Source: Bacteroidota bacterium (GTDB taxonomy: Bacteria; Bacteroidota; Bacteroidia; Chitinophagales; Saprospiraceae). Taken from it: 62,753 nucleotides of DNA. Shown piece by piece: positions 17,090 to 27,138 of this stretch (the stretch's first letter is position 1; each line of letters starts with the position of its first letter). The notes under the pieces were generated by a model. It was not told the origin of the DNA and did no database searches. It worked only from the letters and a program-made list of their open reading frames with translations. The stretch lies in contig JAAEZH010000032.1 in assembly GCA_018222965.1 (NCBI GenBank), forward strand, positions 1 through 62,753. Direction: 5' to 3'. Made by a program: the position numbers and the translations under genes.

Positions 17090-17688
17090 TTTTGCTTTAG
17101 GTCCCCCGGGATTGAAGCGTTTTATATAATGAAGGTATCAAAAGTGTTTTCATCAGAACCCGTGTTCTGAATGTTTGGACAACAATTAATTTCTTCAAAA
17201 CATACCAATACTTCTATGACTCCGGAGCTTTAAGATAAGGGCGGAAATTATTTCCGTTAGTTTTTGATATTCAAAGCATGATTGAGTTTTCTTCCATGTA
17301 CCATCTTTTCGTATTTGCCGGAAGCTAACACAATCTTCAAACTTGCCAATAGTGCATTTTTTTAGCAGCACCTTTAGAATTCTGTTGCAATTTGGCAAAA
17401 TTTGGCCATGCATGGGTAACAGAAGCCTTAGTTTGACTTTGGGTCAATTAGGGCCAAATGTAGAAATATTTCATTAGATGCCCAATTTGCAAATGTCTGT
17501 CTTTGAACAGTATCCCTATTGTTTTGTTTTTTTGATTTTTTGGGAAATTCCTTTATCCCTTCTAAATTGCGAAAAGTACCCGGACTAAAGATTCAGTCAT
17601 TTTTATGGATTAATATTGTCCAGGTAAAATTTGAGGTATCCATCCAGGCGCACTTTTGCAAGCCATAATCGATTCAAACAAATCAGGC
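17090..17688. other. 600-bp divergent intergenic region
   Basis: Lies between the divergent starts of the regulator (minus) and the polyprenyl synthetase (plus). It is A/T-rich and must contain both promoters, but no motif matches the TTTG/TAnnTTTG consensus well enough to mark. One minus-strand ORF of 72 codons (17195-17413) has no family features and is not accepted. No RNA gene seen. Confidence 0.5.
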
Positions 17689-18663
17689 ATGTCAGAAATA
17701 CTCAGGAAACATTTTCTGGAATATTTAAAATCCAGCGATCTCGGACATTATCCGGCGGCTTTATACGAACCGGTTGACTACATTCTGGAGAACGGCGGGA
17801 AGCGGTTGCGTCCGGTCCTTCTGATGATGGGACATGGCTTGTTTGCTGAAGACCACAAGGATGCTTTGCCTGCGGCTCTGGCTGTGGAAGTATTTCACAA
17901 CTTTACGCTGTTGCACGACGATATTATGGATGAAGCTCCCTTGAGGCGTGGGAAAGAGACGGTCCACAAAAAATATGGGTTGAACGCCGGTATTCTGAGC
18001 GGGGATGTTATGATGATAAAATCCTATGAACTGCTGCTTGGGTCAAAAGCTTCTGCAGAAACCAAGGAGGATATAATGAAGTTGTTTTCCTTAACCGCGC
18101 GCCAGGTTTGTGAAGGCCAGCAACTGGACATGGATTTTGAGACGAGGGAAGATGTGGAATTGCCCGAATATCTCCAGATGATCGAATGGAAGACCGCCGT
18201 TCTGATTGCGGCAGCGCTGGAAATCGGAGCACGACTCGGAGGAGCCACTACAGAAGATGCCGCGCATTTGTATGAATTTGGCCGCAATATGGGGCTGGCT
18301 TTTCAGGTGCAGGATGATCTCCTGGATACATTCGGTGATCCCGAAAAATTTGGCAAACGTCCCGGCGGGGATATTCTGCAAAACAAAAAGACCTTCCTGA
18401 TACTGAGTGGCCTCGAGTTGGCCAATTCGGCGCAAGCCAAAGAATTACAAAAGCTATACTATCAACCTGCTGCTGATCCGGATCAAAAGGTCAGTGCCGT
18501 GAAAGAGTGGTTTTTAAAACTGGGTGTACCCGAGCAAGCCAAAGCCGCCCAAGAACAATACCGTCGGTCTGCGCATGCACATCTTGCGGCAGTTGATGCA
18601 CCGGAGGACAAAAAATCGGCCCTGGCGGATTTGGCTGAATCTTTAATCGTTCGGGAAGTCTGA
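17689..18663 (+). CDS. polyprenyl synthetase (trans-isoprenyl diphosphate synthase, GGPP-like)
   Basis: 324 residues from the ATG at 17689; an upstream TTG would add 11 weak residues. Family motifs are complete: GGKRLRP at 36-42, first Asp-rich motif DDIMD at 77-81 followed by RRG, second Asp-rich motif DDLLD at 209-213, and KKT near 232. It condenses isopentenyl diphosphate with an allylic diphosphate using Mg2+. The aromatic Phe five residues before the first motif, with Thr next to it, suggests a short to medium product such as farnesyl or geranylgeranyl diphosphate. This is inference only. It could supply precursor for the carotenoid genes at 56-58 kb or for quinones. Confidence 0.92.
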   Translation: MSEILRKHFLEYLKSSDLGHYPAALYEPVDYILENGGKRLRPVLLMMGHGLFAEDHKDALPAALAVEVFHNFTLLHDDIMDEAPLRRGKETVHKKYGLNAGILSGDVMMIKSYELLLGSKASAETKEDIMKLFSLTARQVCEGQQLDMDFETREDVELPEYLQMIEWKTAVLIAAALEIGARLGGATTEDAAHLYEFGRNMGLAFQVQDDLLDTFGDPEKFGKRPGGDILQNKKTFLILSGLELANSAQAKELQKLYYQPAADPDQKVSAVKEWFLKLGVPEQAKAAQEQYRRSAHAHLAAVDAPEDKKSALADLAESLIVREV

Positions 18664-18982
18664 TCCTTAGAATTGCCTGGTGTTTAGCATTTCCGGCGTC
18701 AAAGGTGTCGGGAATAAGAAGACGTGTTTCCCTGACTGGAACTGCTTTAGGACATTGTTTCAATGTGTAGTGAATAATAAAAAAAGGAGCACCCCGAAAC
18801 CGGGGCACCCCTCACACTATGAAACACTATATCTTAATCATTAATAGTTGGAAAAATGTTGTCCTGTTAAAGCCCTTTTTCCTAAAATTAGCGCAAATAA
18901 GGCTTTATTCCAACCCTTGATTGTGTTTTCAATCTAACAGGAGCAAAAATGGGGCCAATTTTTTTGAAAAGCTAAAAAACGG
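18664..18982. other. 320-bp intergenic region between convergent genes
   Basis: Contains the hairpin at 18789-18808 with a poly-A/T flank, and otherwise only A/T-rich sequence with no credible ORF. It separates the polyprenyl synthetase (plus) from the acetyltransferase (minus). Confidence 0.5.
18775..18808 (-). terminator. candidate minus-strand terminator
   Basis: On the minus strand a C/G-rich stem (CCCCG-GTTT-CGGGG, flanked by further GTGC/GCTCC pairing) is followed by a run of seven or more T. It lies about 175 bp beyond the 3' end of the acetyltransferase gene, the only minus-strand gene feeding into it. Confidence 0.4.
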
Positions 18983-19471
18983 TCAATTTTTTTTTGGATC
19001 GGCCGGTTTTTTCACTTTATCGGTGCGGAAAATTTTTCCATTCCACCAATTCTTTTCAATAATAGCCTGTTTCTTCTTATAGAAACGCAAAGCGGGTTCG
19101 TTCCAGTCTAGAACCTGCCATTTTATTAAACTGCAATTTCTGTGCCATGCTTCTTCCATGAAGGCATCAAACAGTTTTTCTCCTATGCCTTTTCGCCTCC
19201 ATTTGCTCTTTACTATAAAGTCTTCGAGATGCAACATACGGCCTTTCCAGGTAGAGTATGTCATATAATAAAGAGCCATACCGACAATTGTTTGATCGGT
19301 TTCGGCCAGAATTACCTCAAAGATCCCATCAGCAAAATCCTGACGATAAGTTTCCAGTGAGGCCACAAATTCTTCCTCTGCTTTTTCGTAGCGAGCTAAA
19401 TCTCCAACCAACTCGTGAATGGCGGGAATGTCATCAGGGCCTGGTGTTCTGATTTGTAAATCTTTCATCAT
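18983..19471 (-). CDS. GNAT-family N-acetyltransferase, diamine-acetyltransferase-like
   Basis: 162 residues with a GNAT fold. The acetyl-CoA pyrophosphate loop reads RRKGIG, preceded by the strand LHLEDFIV and followed by a C-terminal WQVLDWNEPALRFYKK. The patterns LARYEKAEEEF, GMALYYMTYSTWKGR and WNEPALRFY match the spermidine/spermine (thialysine) acetyltransferase subgroup, so a small primary amine is the likely substrate. The C-terminus is a short Lys/Pro-rich tail. Two adjacent ATGs (19471 and 19468) are both possible starts. It is a single cytoplasmic gene. Confidence 0.88.
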   Translation of the reverse strand: MMKDLQIRTPGPDDIPAIHELVGDLARYEKAEEEFVASLETYRQDFADGIFEVILAETDQTIVGMALYYMTYSTWKGRMLHLEDFIVKSKWRRKGIGEKLFDAFMEEAWHRNCSLIKWQVLDWNEPALRFYKKKQAIIEKNWWNGKIFRTDKVKKPADPKKN

Positions 19472-19594
19472 AATTTGTTCCGGAAGGTCTTGTGAGGCCG
19501 GGAGTATAGAAATATTTCTGATTTTTGTGAAAATATTCTATTCAATAAAAAACAGCAGCCCCACAAGGACTGTTTAGCGTGAAAATATAAAAGA

Positions 19595-20818
19595 ATGAAA
19601 CGATTTTATCTGATCATAGCCTGCATCATGGGTTTTACCAGTATTCAAGCCCAACTCGCCGAACAGGCGAAGATGGAGTTGATGGTTGACATAGTATATC
19701 TGTCTTCCGATTTATTGGGCGGAAGAGAGAGTGGTACTCCTCAGGAGAAAATGGCAGCTGATTATATCGCCCATCGATTTGAAGAATCCGGGCTTTCGCC
19801 GAAAGGCACTAAAGGATGGATGCAACCATTTGACTTTGATTACCGTCCAAATCCGCATGGCCCTGTGGAGGAAAAGCGCACCGGACACAATGTAGTGGGT
19901 TATCTCGACAATGGTGCTGAAACAACGGTTGTAATCGGCGCGCATTACGACCATTTGGGGATGGGCCATTTTGGTTCCCGGCACACCGGTGAGCCTGCGA
20001 TACACAATGGAGCGGATGACAATGCTTCCGGAGTGGCGGCCATGTTTCAGGTTGCGGAGGTTTTAGGTGATCCCGCTTACGCGAATAATAATTACCTGTT
20101 TATCGCTTTTTCCGGAGAGGAATTGGGATTGTACGGGTCTAAGTTTTTTGTGTCTAATCCAACCATAGACCTGCGTTCGGTAAATTATATGCTCAACATG
20201 GATATGATTGGGCGTCTCAACGAAGAAGGCAGTCTGGTTATTAATGGTGCCGGTACCTCTCCCTTGTGGAAAGAGACATTTGAAACCATTGAAGCAGGCA
20301 ATATCAAGGTGAAAACCACCGACAGCGGGATAGGGCCTTCCGACCATACTTCTTTTTACCTGGAAGACATTCCGGCTATTCATTTTTTTACCGGACAGCA
20401 CATGGATTATCACAAACCTGAAGACGACAGCGAACTGGTAAACTTTGAAGGTGTAGAGTTAGTCTCTGAGTATATCGTAAAGTTGATCGGAGCACTAGAC
20501 GACGATGGCCGCATTGCGTTTTCCAAAACCAAAGATGAAACGGAGGAGAGTGAGCGCATGAGCTTTAAGGTTACACTGGGTGTAATGCCCGACTATGTAT
20601 ACGATGGGGAAGGCATGCGTGTAGATGGGGTAATTTCCAACCGACCGGCAGAGAATGCAGGTATGGAGCGTGGAGATATTATTGTAATGATGGGTGGAGA
20701 AAAGATCGTAGATATATTCGACTACATGGAAGGCCTCGGGAAGTTTGAGCCGGGCGACGAAACCATTGTTACTGTGAAAAGAGGGGAGGAGCTGGTTGAG
20801 TTGAAAGTAGTTTTTTAA
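19595..20818 (+). CDS. exported M28-family zinc aminopeptidase with C-terminal PDZ domain
   Basis: 407 residues with a signal peptide (cleavage after IQAQ). The M28 core carries the full set of metal and catalytic residues: H117 in GAHYDHLG, D141 in GADDNASG, E175/E176 in SGEELGLYGS, D203 in NMDMIGR and H273 in DYHKPEDD. The last 90 residues form a PDZ-like domain (LGVMPDYVYDGEGMRVDGV, NAGMERGDIIVMMGG), a common companion in Bacteroidota M28 peptidases. It is expected to be periplasmic and to trim peptides from the N-terminus. One GGCTTTCGCCGAAAGGC repeat encodes part of GLSPKGT at residues 66-72 without disrupting the fold. Confidence 0.92.
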   Translation: MKRFYLIIACIMGFTSIQAQLAEQAKMELMVDIVYLSSDLLGGRESGTPQEKMAADYIAHRFEESGLSPKGTKGWMQPFDFDYRPNPHGPVEEKRTGHNVVGYLDNGAETTVVIGAHYDHLGMGHFGSRHTGEPAIHNGADDNASGVAAMFQVAEVLGDPAYANNNYLFIAFSGEELGLYGSKFFVSNPTIDLRSVNYMLNMDMIGRLNEEGSLVINGAGTSPLWKETFETIEAGNIKVKTTDSGIGPSDHTSFYLEDIPAIHFFTGQHMDYHKPEDDSELVNFEGVELVSEYIVKLIGALDDDGRIAFSKTKDETEESERMSFKVTLGVMPDYVYDGEGMRVDGVISNRPAENAGMERGDIIVMMGGEKIVDIFDYMEGLGKFEPGDETIVTVKRGEELVELKVVF

Positions 20819-20840
20819 GGCATTAGCCTTATTTCCCATC

Positions 20841-20869
20841 AAAAAGGGAGCAACATTTTTGCCGCTCCC
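20841..20869 (-). terminator. Rho-independent terminator for the thioesterase gene
   Basis: Read on the minus strand: a 10-bp stem GGGAGCGGCA / TGTTGCTCCC with two G-T pairs, an AAAA loop, then TTTTT. It lies about 115 bp past the stop of the thioesterase gene, between two convergent genes. Confidence 0.65.
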
Positions 20870-20985
20870 CATCACTCGATAGAGTGGAAACACCAGAAAA
20901 AATAAAGTGGGCCTGTGCCATAAGAGGTGCAGGTCCATTTTCTTTGACGCAGGTCGTTCCGGCAGGTCACAAAATATTCGGTCGT

Positions 20986-21735
20986 TTATGGTCGGTGCCA
21001 CTTACTGGTAGCCAGACAGAGTATCTGGTCGGTTTCTTTGCTTTTTAGACGATGTACAAAGTTGTTTTCTTCTACTTCGCAGACTTCGGAAAGGATGTGT
21101 TGGTGCAGGAGACTTTCTGATTTGTATTCGATCCGCATTTCCAGGGGAGTGGCGGTTTGCAGGTAGGAGGCAGGTAGTCCTTCCAGCATCCATTCCAGAT
21201 ACTTGATATTGGAGAGGTGGTTATTAAAATCCAGGTCATGCCAGTTTACGCAAAATGAGTTTGTCCATTTTGGTTCTGTAAAAGGAGTGAGTCGGCCTCC
21301 GGGGCGCGGGAGGCAGTCCTTTGGATCCGGCATGAATTTTTCGTAGTCTTTGATGAAAGGAGGGAGTGGAGCCATTTTCCGGGCTTCGGTATCCATCAGG
21401 AGCCAGGTTGAGGAAGCGGCGGCCAGTCGGTTGCCCTCTGCATCATATACTATATAGTCTCTGTAAGTAAAGGATCGATTGAATCCGGCGGGAGTTGTAA
21501 AGATGCTGATTTTATCACCTAAAACCGGCAGGCGGTCTACCCACAGTTTTTTGCGCATGAGCACCCAGGAGATTTTTTGGGGTTCGAGATCCCAGACAGA
21601 CAGCCCGAGATTAATGACATTTTGCATGGCGGCTTCATGCATGAGCCTGACCAAAGCTACGAGGGTGATTCGTTTGTGATTGTCGATTTCGTAGGTACGT
21701 ACCTGGAAGTTCTCTTTGTGCTGGAAATTGCCCAT
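20986..21735 (-). CDS. acyl-ACP thioesterase
   Basis: 249 residues, a double hot-dog fold of the FatA/FatB type. It releases fatty acids from acyl carrier protein in the cytoplasm. The second hot-dog contains DFNNHLSNIKYLEWM, the D-x-N-x-H catalytic arrangement of plant and bacterial acyl-ACP thioesterases. The first hot-dog has the expected LVRLMHEAAMQNV helix and WVLMRKKLWVDRLP strand. It is divergent from the ribosomal superoperon, with about 400 bp between. It is probably a monocistronic gene ending at the terminator at 20841-20869. Confidence 0.88.
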   Translation of the reverse strand: MGNFQHKENFQVRTYEIDNHKRITLVALVRLMHEAAMQNVINLGLSVWDLEPQKISWVLMRKKLWVDRLPVLGDKISIFTTPAGFNRSFTYRDYIVYDAEGNRLAAASSTWLLMDTEARKMAPLPPFIKDYEKFMPDPKDCLPRPGGRLTPFTEPKWTNSFCVNWHDLDFNNHLSNIKYLEWMLEGLPASYLQTATPLEMRIEYKSESLLHQHILSEVCEVEENNFVHRLKSKETDQILCLATSKWHRP

Positions 21736-22136
21736 CGGGGCGAAGGTAAAGAATTGAATGATTTGTGGCTACACCGGCAGAACGAAAATGGGTTTTGAGA
21801 AATAACAGGTTATCTGAATCCGGGAGCTTCTATTGGCGGCAAAATAAATTTTCAGGCTTCGGAGGTTTATTATTTGGAAAACAGCTTGTTCGGGCAAATT
21901 TAATGCTGCTAATGGTCGGATTGGAGGTGAAGTATAGTTAAAGGGTGCAGCTGCCTTGAAATTGGCTCATTTTTTTTGAAAGGGGGTTTGGGAATTACTA
22001 CTGAAAGTCATACCTTTGCAATCGCTTTTTAAGAAGCTGAATCACCGATAGATGTGAATTGCATGTTAAGAAATGGGTGGTGAAAGTTATTAAAAGCTGT
22101 TTTTCAAGGAATTAATTAACTAAGTCCGAAAGGAAT
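21736..22136. other. 400-bp divergent promoter region before rpsL
   Basis: Separates the acyl-ACP thioesterase (minus) from the ribosomal superoperon (plus). It holds the rpsL promoter at 21987-22018 and a leader of about 110 bases. No RNA gene or ORF is supported in the rest. Confidence 0.6.
21987..22018 (+). promoter_or_regulatory. bacteroidete-type promoter of the ribosomal superoperon
   Basis: TTTG at 21987-21990 and TACCTTTG at 22011-22018 are separated by exactly 20 bases. This is a full match to the Bacteroidota primary-sigma consensus (TTTG-N19-21-TAnnTTTG). Transcription would start near 22025 and give a leader of about 110 bases before rpsL. Confidence 0.75.
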
Positions 22137-22511
22137 ATGCCTACTATCAACCAACTTGTGCGCAAAGGCCGGACGCAGATCGTCCAGAAGAGCAAGTCTC
22201 GTGCGTTGGAGTCATGCCCGCAGCGTCGGGGTGTATGTACTCGTGTGTACACAACGACTCCAAAGAAGCCGAATTCTGCTTTGCGTAAAGTGGCTAAAGT
22301 ACGTTTGACCAACGGTATTGAAGTTATCTGCTACATTCCTGGAGAGGGACACAACCTGCAAGAGCACTCGATTGTGCTTGTGCGAGGAGGACGGGTGAAA
22401 GACCTTCCTGGTGTTCGTTATACGATTGTACGTGGTGCGCTGGATACAGCTGGTGTTACCGACCGGAAGCAGAGTCGCTCCCGTTACGGTACCAAGCGTC
22501 CGAAGTCATAA
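22137..22511 (+). CDS. rpsL: 30S ribosomal protein S12
   Basis: 124 residues, the decoding-centre protein S12. The conserved segments are intact: LVRKGR near the start, [31 protein letters not shown], and the [11 protein letters not shown] and [12 protein letters not shown] stretches. The Lys of TPKKPNSA and the Lys of RVKDLPG, the usual streptomycin-resistance positions, are the sensitive-type residues. It is the first gene of the superoperon, about 110 bases after the promoter and 39 bp before rpsG. Confidence 0.98.
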   Translation: MPTINQLVRKGRTQIVQKSKSRALESCPQRRGVCTRVYTTTPKKPNSALRKVAKVRLTNGIEVICYIPGEGHNLQEHSIVLVRGGRVKDLPGVRYTIVRGALDTAGVTDRKQSRSRYGTKRPKS

Positions 22512-22550
22512 GCAATTATGTTTCATCAAACATTGAAACCGCTGATTTAA

Positions 22551-23018
22551 ATGAGAAAGAGAAAACCAAAATCAAGGCCACTTGCGCCAGATCCGAGATA
22601 CGGAGATCCCCTCGTTACGCAGTTTGTGAATAACATGATGTGGCAGGGTAAGAAGTCAACTGCATACCGCATTTTTTACGATGCAATGGATATCGTAAAA
22701 GAGCGTACTAATGGCGAAGAGCATGCAGCCTGGAAGAAAGCATTGAATAATGTTATGCCTCAGGTTGAAGTGCGCAGTCGTCGTATTGGTGGTGCGACTT
22801 TCCAGATTCCGACAGAGATTCGTGCGAAGCGCAAGATGTCTATCGGTATGAAATGGATGATTCGTTTTGCTCGTCTGCGTTCTGGTAAAGGGATGGCTGA
22901 AAAGCTCGCTGCAGAAATTTATGCAGCAAGCAAAGGCGAAGGTGCAGCAGTAAAACGGAAAGAGGATACCCACCGTATGGCGGAATCCAATCGGGCGTTT
23001 GCACACTTCCGCATCTAG
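22551..23018 (+). CDS. rpsG: 30S ribosomal protein S7
   Basis: 155 residues, full length. S7 starts assembly of the 30S head by binding 16S rRNA. It has the usual basic N-terminus ([22 protein letters not shown]), the [17 protein letters not shown] stretch and the C-terminal [14 protein letters not shown] helix. It lies 39 bp after rpsL and 43 bp before fusA, the standard str order. In other bacteria S7 represses this operon, but no matching site was identified here. Confidence 0.98.
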   Translation: MRKRKPKSRPLAPDPRYGDPLVTQFVNNMMWQGKKSTAYRIFYDAMDIVKERTNGEEHAAWKKALNNVMPQVEVRSRRIGGATFQIPTEIRAKRKMSIGMKWMIRFARLRSGKGMAEKLAAEIYAASKGEGAAVKRKEDTHRMAESNRAFAHFRI

Positions 23019-23061
23019 TCAATAGAACATATCAAATTATAAAAACCTTTTAGGAAGTCTA

Positions 23062-25197
23062 ATGGCAAAGGATCTTAAATTCACCCGGAACATCGGTATC
23101 GCGGCACACATTGACGCTGGTAAGACAACTACCACTGAGCGTGTGCTTTACTACACTGGTCTGAGTCACAAGATCGGTGAGGTGCACGATGGAGCTGCTA
23201 CCATGGACTGGATGGAGCAGGAGCAGGAGCGTGGTATTACTATTACGTCTGCTGCTACCAAGACCAGCTGGAAATGGAAAGATCAGGAATTCCCGATGAA
23301 CATCATCGATACTCCCGGTCACGTGGATTTCACCGTAGAGGTGAATCGCTCGCTCCGTGTACTCGACGGTCTGGTATTCCTGTTTTGCGCCGTAAGTGGT
23401 GTAGAGCCTCAGTCTGAAACCAACTGGCGACTGGCTGACAACTACAAAGTACCACGGATCGGATTCGTAAATAAAATGGACCGCTCCGGTGCTGATTTCT
23501 TCTCTGTTGTTAAAGACGTGGAAGAGAAGCTTGGATCAATTGCTATTCCGCTTCAGGTGCCAATTGGTGCTGAAGAGCGTTTCGAAGGAGTTGTTGACCT
23601 GATCACAGGTAAGGCAATCGTTTGGAATGACGAAGATATGGGAATGACCTACAGCGAAGTAGCAATTCCTGCAGACCTGGAAGATACAGTAGCTGAGTGG
23701 CGTGAAAAACTGCTCGAAGCGGTAGCGGAATACGATGATTCCCTCATGGAGAAATACTTTGAGGATCCGGATTCCATCACAGAAGAAGAAATGATCGCAG
23801 CTGTTCGTCAGGCGGTAATGAATAACGATTTCGTTCCGATGATGTGTGGTTCTGCCTTCAAAAATAAAGGAGTTCAGGCTGTTTTGGATGCTGTTTGTGC
23901 ATTCCTGCCTTCTCCACTGGATATTGGTGCTGTAAAAGGTATCGATCCGGACACGGAAGAAGAAGTAACGCGCGAGCCATCTGAAGATGCACCATTTTCT
24001 GCACTGGCTTTCAAAATTGCGACTGATCCATTTGTAGGACGTCTGGCCTTTATGCGTGTTTACTCCGGTAAACTCGAAGCGGGTTCTTACATCTACAATA
24101 CGCGTAACGACAAGAAAGAGCGGATCTCCCGCCTGTATCAAATGCACGCCAACAAGCAAAATGCCATTGATGTGGTAGCAGCTGGTGACATTGCTGCAGC
24201 GGTAGGTTTCAAAGATATTCGTACAGGTGACACCCTCTGTGACCTCAAAAAGCACATCGTATTTGAAAGCATGGTCTTCCCGGATCCTGTAATCGGTGTA
24301 GCTGTTGAGCCTAAGTCTCAGAAGGACCTCGACAAGCTGGGTATGGCTTTGGCCAAACTGGCAGAAGAGGATCCAACATTCCGGGTTCGCTTTGACGAAG
24401 ACACCAACCAAACCGTAATTAGCGGTATGGGTGAGTTGCACCTCGAAATTATCATCGACCGTCTCAAGCGTGAGTTTAAGGTTGAATGTAACCAGGGTGC
24501 GCCACAGGTGAACTATAAAGAAGCATTGACCACTTCCGTTAATCACCGCGAGCGTCTCAAGAAGCAGTCAGGTGGTTCCGGTCTCTTTGCAGACATGGAA
24601 TTCGAACTTGGACCTGCTGATGAGGAGTTCCTCGAAAGCGATGAGTTCAAATCCGGAAAAACGAAACTTCAGTTTGACTGGGGAATCGTTGGTGGATCGA
24701 TTGATAAGAATTACCAAAAGCCAATTCGCGATGGTTTCACCGCGATGATGGACAATGGTGTACTGGCCGGTTATAGCATTGACAGCATGAAAGTTCGGGT
24801 TTACGACGGTAGTATGCACTCCGTTGACTCGAAGCCAATTGCCTTCGAACTTTGTGCGAAGGAAGGGTTTAGAGCTGCTGCAAATAAAGCCAAACCGGTT
24901 ATTATGGAACCTATCATGAAGCTGGAGATAATTACTCCGGAAGAATATGTAGGTAACGTTATCGGTGACCTTAACCGTCGCCGTGGATTGCCGAAGAGCC
25001 AGGAGCCGCGTACAGGAGGTGCTGTATCAATCAAAGCCGATGTACCGCTCGCTGAAATGTTTGGATATGTAACTGCCCTGCGGACTATCACTTCCGGTCG
25101 TGCCAACTCAACTATGGAATTCTCGCACTATGCGGAAGCTCCATCTGGCATCTCCAAAGAAGTGATTGAGAAAGCAAAAGGGGAAGTAAATGTTTAA
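23062..25197 (+). CDS. fusA: elongation factor G
   Basis: 711 residues, the GTPase that drives translocation of tRNA and mRNA. G1 is AHIDAGKT at 15-22, the switch Thr lies in RGIT at 57-60, G3 is DTPGH at 83-87 and G4 is NKMD at 137-140. Domains II to V follow, with the domain IV/V patterns GVLAGYSI and [12 protein letters not shown]. The [16 protein letters not shown] stretch is a variant of the usual GMxxxxGxxxxIxA motif, as in bacteroidete EF-G. It is followed by rpsJ rather than tuf, with a strong hairpin between. Confidence 0.97.
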   Translation: MAKDLKFTRNIGIAAHIDAGKTTTTERVLYYTGLSHKIGEVHDGAATMDWMEQEQERGITITSAATKTSWKWKDQEFPMNIIDTPGHVDFTVEVNRSLRVLDGLVFLFCAVSGVEPQSETNWRLADNYKVPRIGFVNKMDRSGADFFSVVKDVEEKLGSIAIPLQVPIGAEERFEGVVDLITGKAIVWNDEDMGMTYSEVAIPADLEDTVAEWREKLLEAVAEYDDSLMEKYFEDPDSITEEEMIAAVRQAVMNNDFVPMMCGSAFKNKGVQAVLDAVCAFLPSPLDIGAVKGIDPDTEEEVTREPSEDAPFSALAFKIATDPFVGRLAFMRVYSGKLEAGSYIYNTRNDKKERISRLYQMHANKQNAIDVVAAGDIAAAVGFKDIRTGDTLCDLKKHIVFESMVFPDPVIGVAVEPKSQKDLDKLGMALAKLAEEDPTFRVRFDEDTNQTVISGMGELHLEIIIDRLKREFKVECNQGAPQVNYKEALTTSVNHRERLKKQSGGSGLFADMEFELGPADEEFLESDEFKSGKTKLQFDWGIVGGSIDKNYQKPIRDGFTAMMDNGVLAGYSIDSMKVRVYDGSMHSVDSKPIAFELCAKEGFRAAANKAKPVIMEPIMKLEIITPEEYVGNVIGDLNRRRGLPKSQEPRTGGAVSIKADVPLAEMFGYVTALRTITSGRANSTMEFSHYAEAPSGISKEVIEKAKGEVNV

Positions 25198-25208
25198 AAT
25201 GAGTTGAT

Positions 25209-25240
25209 GATCATGGCTTCGGAAAGCCGTAGCCATGATC
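25209..25240. promoter_or_regulatory. perfect 10-bp hairpin between fusA and rpsJ
   Basis: GATCATGGCT and its exact complement AGCCATGATC flank 12 bases (TCGGAAAGCCGT). It begins 12 bases after the fusA stop. No T tract follows, so it is more likely a processing, stability or attenuation element at the str/S10 junction than a full terminator. Confidence 0.6.
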
Positions 25241-25269
25241 CTTAATCAAATCAACTAATTAATAAAGGC

Positions 25270-25578
25270 ATGAATCAAAAAATCAGAATCAAGCTCCGTT
25301 CTTATGATCATAACCTCGTAGACAAGTCTACTGAGAAAATCGTAAAAACGGTACGCAACAGTGGTGCTGTAGTCACTGGACCGATTCCGCTGCCCACTAA
25401 GAAAGAGATTTTCACCGTCCTGCGTTCGCCGCACGTCAACAAGAAATCTCGTGAGCAGTTTCAGTTGCGCACCCATAAGCGCTTGATTGAGATCTATACG
25501 CCGACACAAAAGACGGTAGATGCTCTTTCAAAATTGGAGCTGCCGAGTGGCGTAGATATTCAAGTCAAGTTGACGTAG
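25270..25578 (+). CDS. rpsJ: 30S ribosomal protein S10
   Basis: 102 residues, the standard size. It begins [17 protein letters not shown] and carries the [23 protein letters not shown] stretch typical of S10/NusE. S10 is part of the 30S head and also joins the NusB antitermination complex. It lies 72 bp after fusA and is followed by an unusually long 225-bp spacer before rplC. Confidence 0.97.
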   Translation: MNQKIRIKLRSYDHNLVDKSTEKIVKTVRNSGAVVTGPIPLPTKKEIFTVLRSPHVNKKSREQFQLRTHKRLIEIYTPTQKTVDALSKLELPSGVDIQVKLT

Positions 25579-25803
25579 TAGTAAGTTCTTTTATCTGTAT
25601 AATCGACCGTGTCGGCCGGATTCGTTATGAATTTGATCCGGGCCCTCGATCGACCAAACGGTGAACGCGGGATTTTTCCCGCCAGGATACATTATTGGGG
25701 ACTGTTTGCAGTCCGATCCTTTTCACTCTGACTCTGCATACTGCGGAGTAAATGGAGTTCCACGCTTTGGTTTGTCGTGCCCGACACGCAAAAACGAGGT
25801 ATC
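25579..25803 (+). promoter_or_regulatory. 225-bp spacer between rpsJ and rplC, candidate leader
   Basis: By far the longest gap in the first half of the operon; most others are 2-118 bp. It contains a hairpin GCGGG-ATTTTT-CCCGC at 25667-25682, a GATCGACC/GGTCGATT-type pairing (ATCGACC near 25601 and 25649), and repeated GTCCGATCC-like words. No ORF is supported. In gamma-proteobacteria an L4-binding leader sits before rpsJ; this spacer could hold an equivalent for rplC onwards. That is inference. Confidence 0.4.
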
Positions 25804-26427
25804 GTGAACGGTATTATCGGTAAAAAAATCGGGATGACCAGCGTCTTTGACGAGTCTGGTCACAACGTTGCCTGTACGGTGGTACAAGCCGGTCCATGTG
25901 TAGTTACTCAGATCAAGTCTGAGGACACTGACGGTTATGAGGCCATCCAGTTAGGATATGAAGAAGCTAAGGAGAAAAACACTTCTCAGGCCATGATTGG
26001 TCACTTTGAGAAGGCGAAGACTACTCCGAAGCGCCAAGTTGTTGAATTTCGCGACTTTGATGCCGTGGAAAAGACAGTTGGAGATGTCCTTAAGGTAAAC
26101 GAAGTCTTCGCTGAAGGAGATGTTGTTAACGCTATTGGTACTTCCAAGGGGAAGGGCTTCCAGGGTGTAGTTAAGCGTCACGGCTTTGCCGGTGTAAACG
26201 ATGCTACACACGGTCAGCACAACCGCCAGCGTCACCCAGGTTCCATCGGTGCAGCCTCTTACCCTGCAAGGGTATTCAAAGGCATGCGCATGGGTGGAAG
26301 AACTGGTGGCAAGCGCGTTAAGGTCGACAACCTTTCTGTTGTTCGCATCTTCCCGGAAGAAAACCTAATCTTGATCAAAGGTGCGATCCCCGGTCATAAG
26401 GGATCTTACGTGATCATTGAAAAATAA
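25804..26427 (+). CDS. rplC: 50S ribosomal protein L3
   Basis: 207 residues from a GTG start at 25804 ([15 protein letters not shown], where V is initiator Met). This start is preferred over a GTG 27 bases upstream because the L3 family begins with exactly this GIIGKKIGM segment. Later conserved parts include [34 protein letters not shown] and [15 protein letters not shown]3 nucleates 50S assembly near the peptidyl-transferase centre. Confidence 0.96.
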   Translation: MNGIIGKKIGMTSVFDESGHNVACTVVQAGPCVVTQIKSEDTDGYEAIQLGYEEAKEKNTSQAMIGHFEKAKTTPKRQVVEFRDFDAVEKTVGDVLKVNEVFAEGDVVNAIGTSKGKGFQGVVKRHGFAGVNDATHGQHNRQRHPGSIGAASYPARVFKGMRMGGRTGGKRVKVDNLSVVRIFPEENLILIKGAIPGHKGSYVIIEK

Positions 26428-26479
26428 GCAATCAAGCCGTATCGTCGAAAGACGGTATTAGCGATAAATCCAATTCGTG

Positions 26480-27106
26480 ATGAAACTGGACGTATTGACC
26501 ATTCAGGGTGAAAAGACAGGTCGTCAGATCGACTTGCCGGATTCGATCTTCGGGATCGAGCCCAATGAGCACTCGGTATACCTGGCAGTTAAGCAGTATC
26601 TCGCTAATCAGCGTCAGGGTACACATAAATCCAAAGAGCGTGGTGAAGTTGCTGGTTCTACCCGCAAGATCAAACGCCAAAAAGGAACCGGTACAGCACG
26701 GGCCGGTGATATCAAGAACCCTATTTTCCGGGGTGGTGGACGAGCTTTCGGCCCCCGTCCGCGGACCTATGAGGTACGCTTGAACCGTAAAGTGAAACGT
26801 CTTGCTCGCAAGTCTGCCCTTTCGGCGAAAGCCGCTTCCGGACAGATCTTTGTAGTGGAAGATTTTTCTTTCGAAGCGCCAAAAACCAAATCTTACCGGG
26901 AGATCCTCGCTAAGCTTGGGGTTGGCGGTCAGAAAACTGTACACGTTACAGCTGAGTTTGAGAAAGAAGTTTTGCTTTCTGGTCGCAATTTGCCAGGTGT
27001 GGCAATTACGCGGGCTCAGGATCTGCACACTTATCAGGTGATGAACTCTAATGCTCTGGTTATTTCAGAAGGGGCTTTGGAGAAAATCGTTGAATCGTTT
27101 GCATAA
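26480..27106 (+). CDS. rplD: 50S ribosomal protein L4
   Basis: 208 residues from the ATG at 26480. The long loop that lines the exit tunnel is present ([38 protein letters not shown]). A copy of the dispersed repeat (CTTTCGGCGAAAGCC, 26819-26833) encodes ALSAKAA in the middle of the gene. This shows that the repeat tolerates a core ribosomal gene. The gene lies 52 bp after rplC and 32 bp before rplW. Confidence 0.96.
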   Translation: MKLDVLTIQGEKTGRQIDLPDSIFGIEPNEHSVYLAVKQYLANQRQGTHKSKERGEVAGSTRKIKRQKGTGTARAGDIKNPIFRGGGRAFGPRPRTYEVRLNRKVKRLARKSALSAKAASGQIFVVEDFSFEAPKTKSYREILAKLGVGGQKTVHVTAEFEKEVLLSGRNLPGVAITRAQDLHTYQVMNSNALVISEGALEKIVESFA

Positions 27107-27138
27107 TCAGATCGCTGATCTGAAGAAAATTTAAAGCA

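Noticed and set aside
17195-17413. 72-codon minus-strand ORF in the divergent spacer
   Set aside because: No signal, domain or sensible composition; A/T-rich spacer sequence.
23536-24546. 336-codon minus-strand frame inside fusA
   Set aside because: It lies wholly within the well-conserved EF-G gene and has no domain features.
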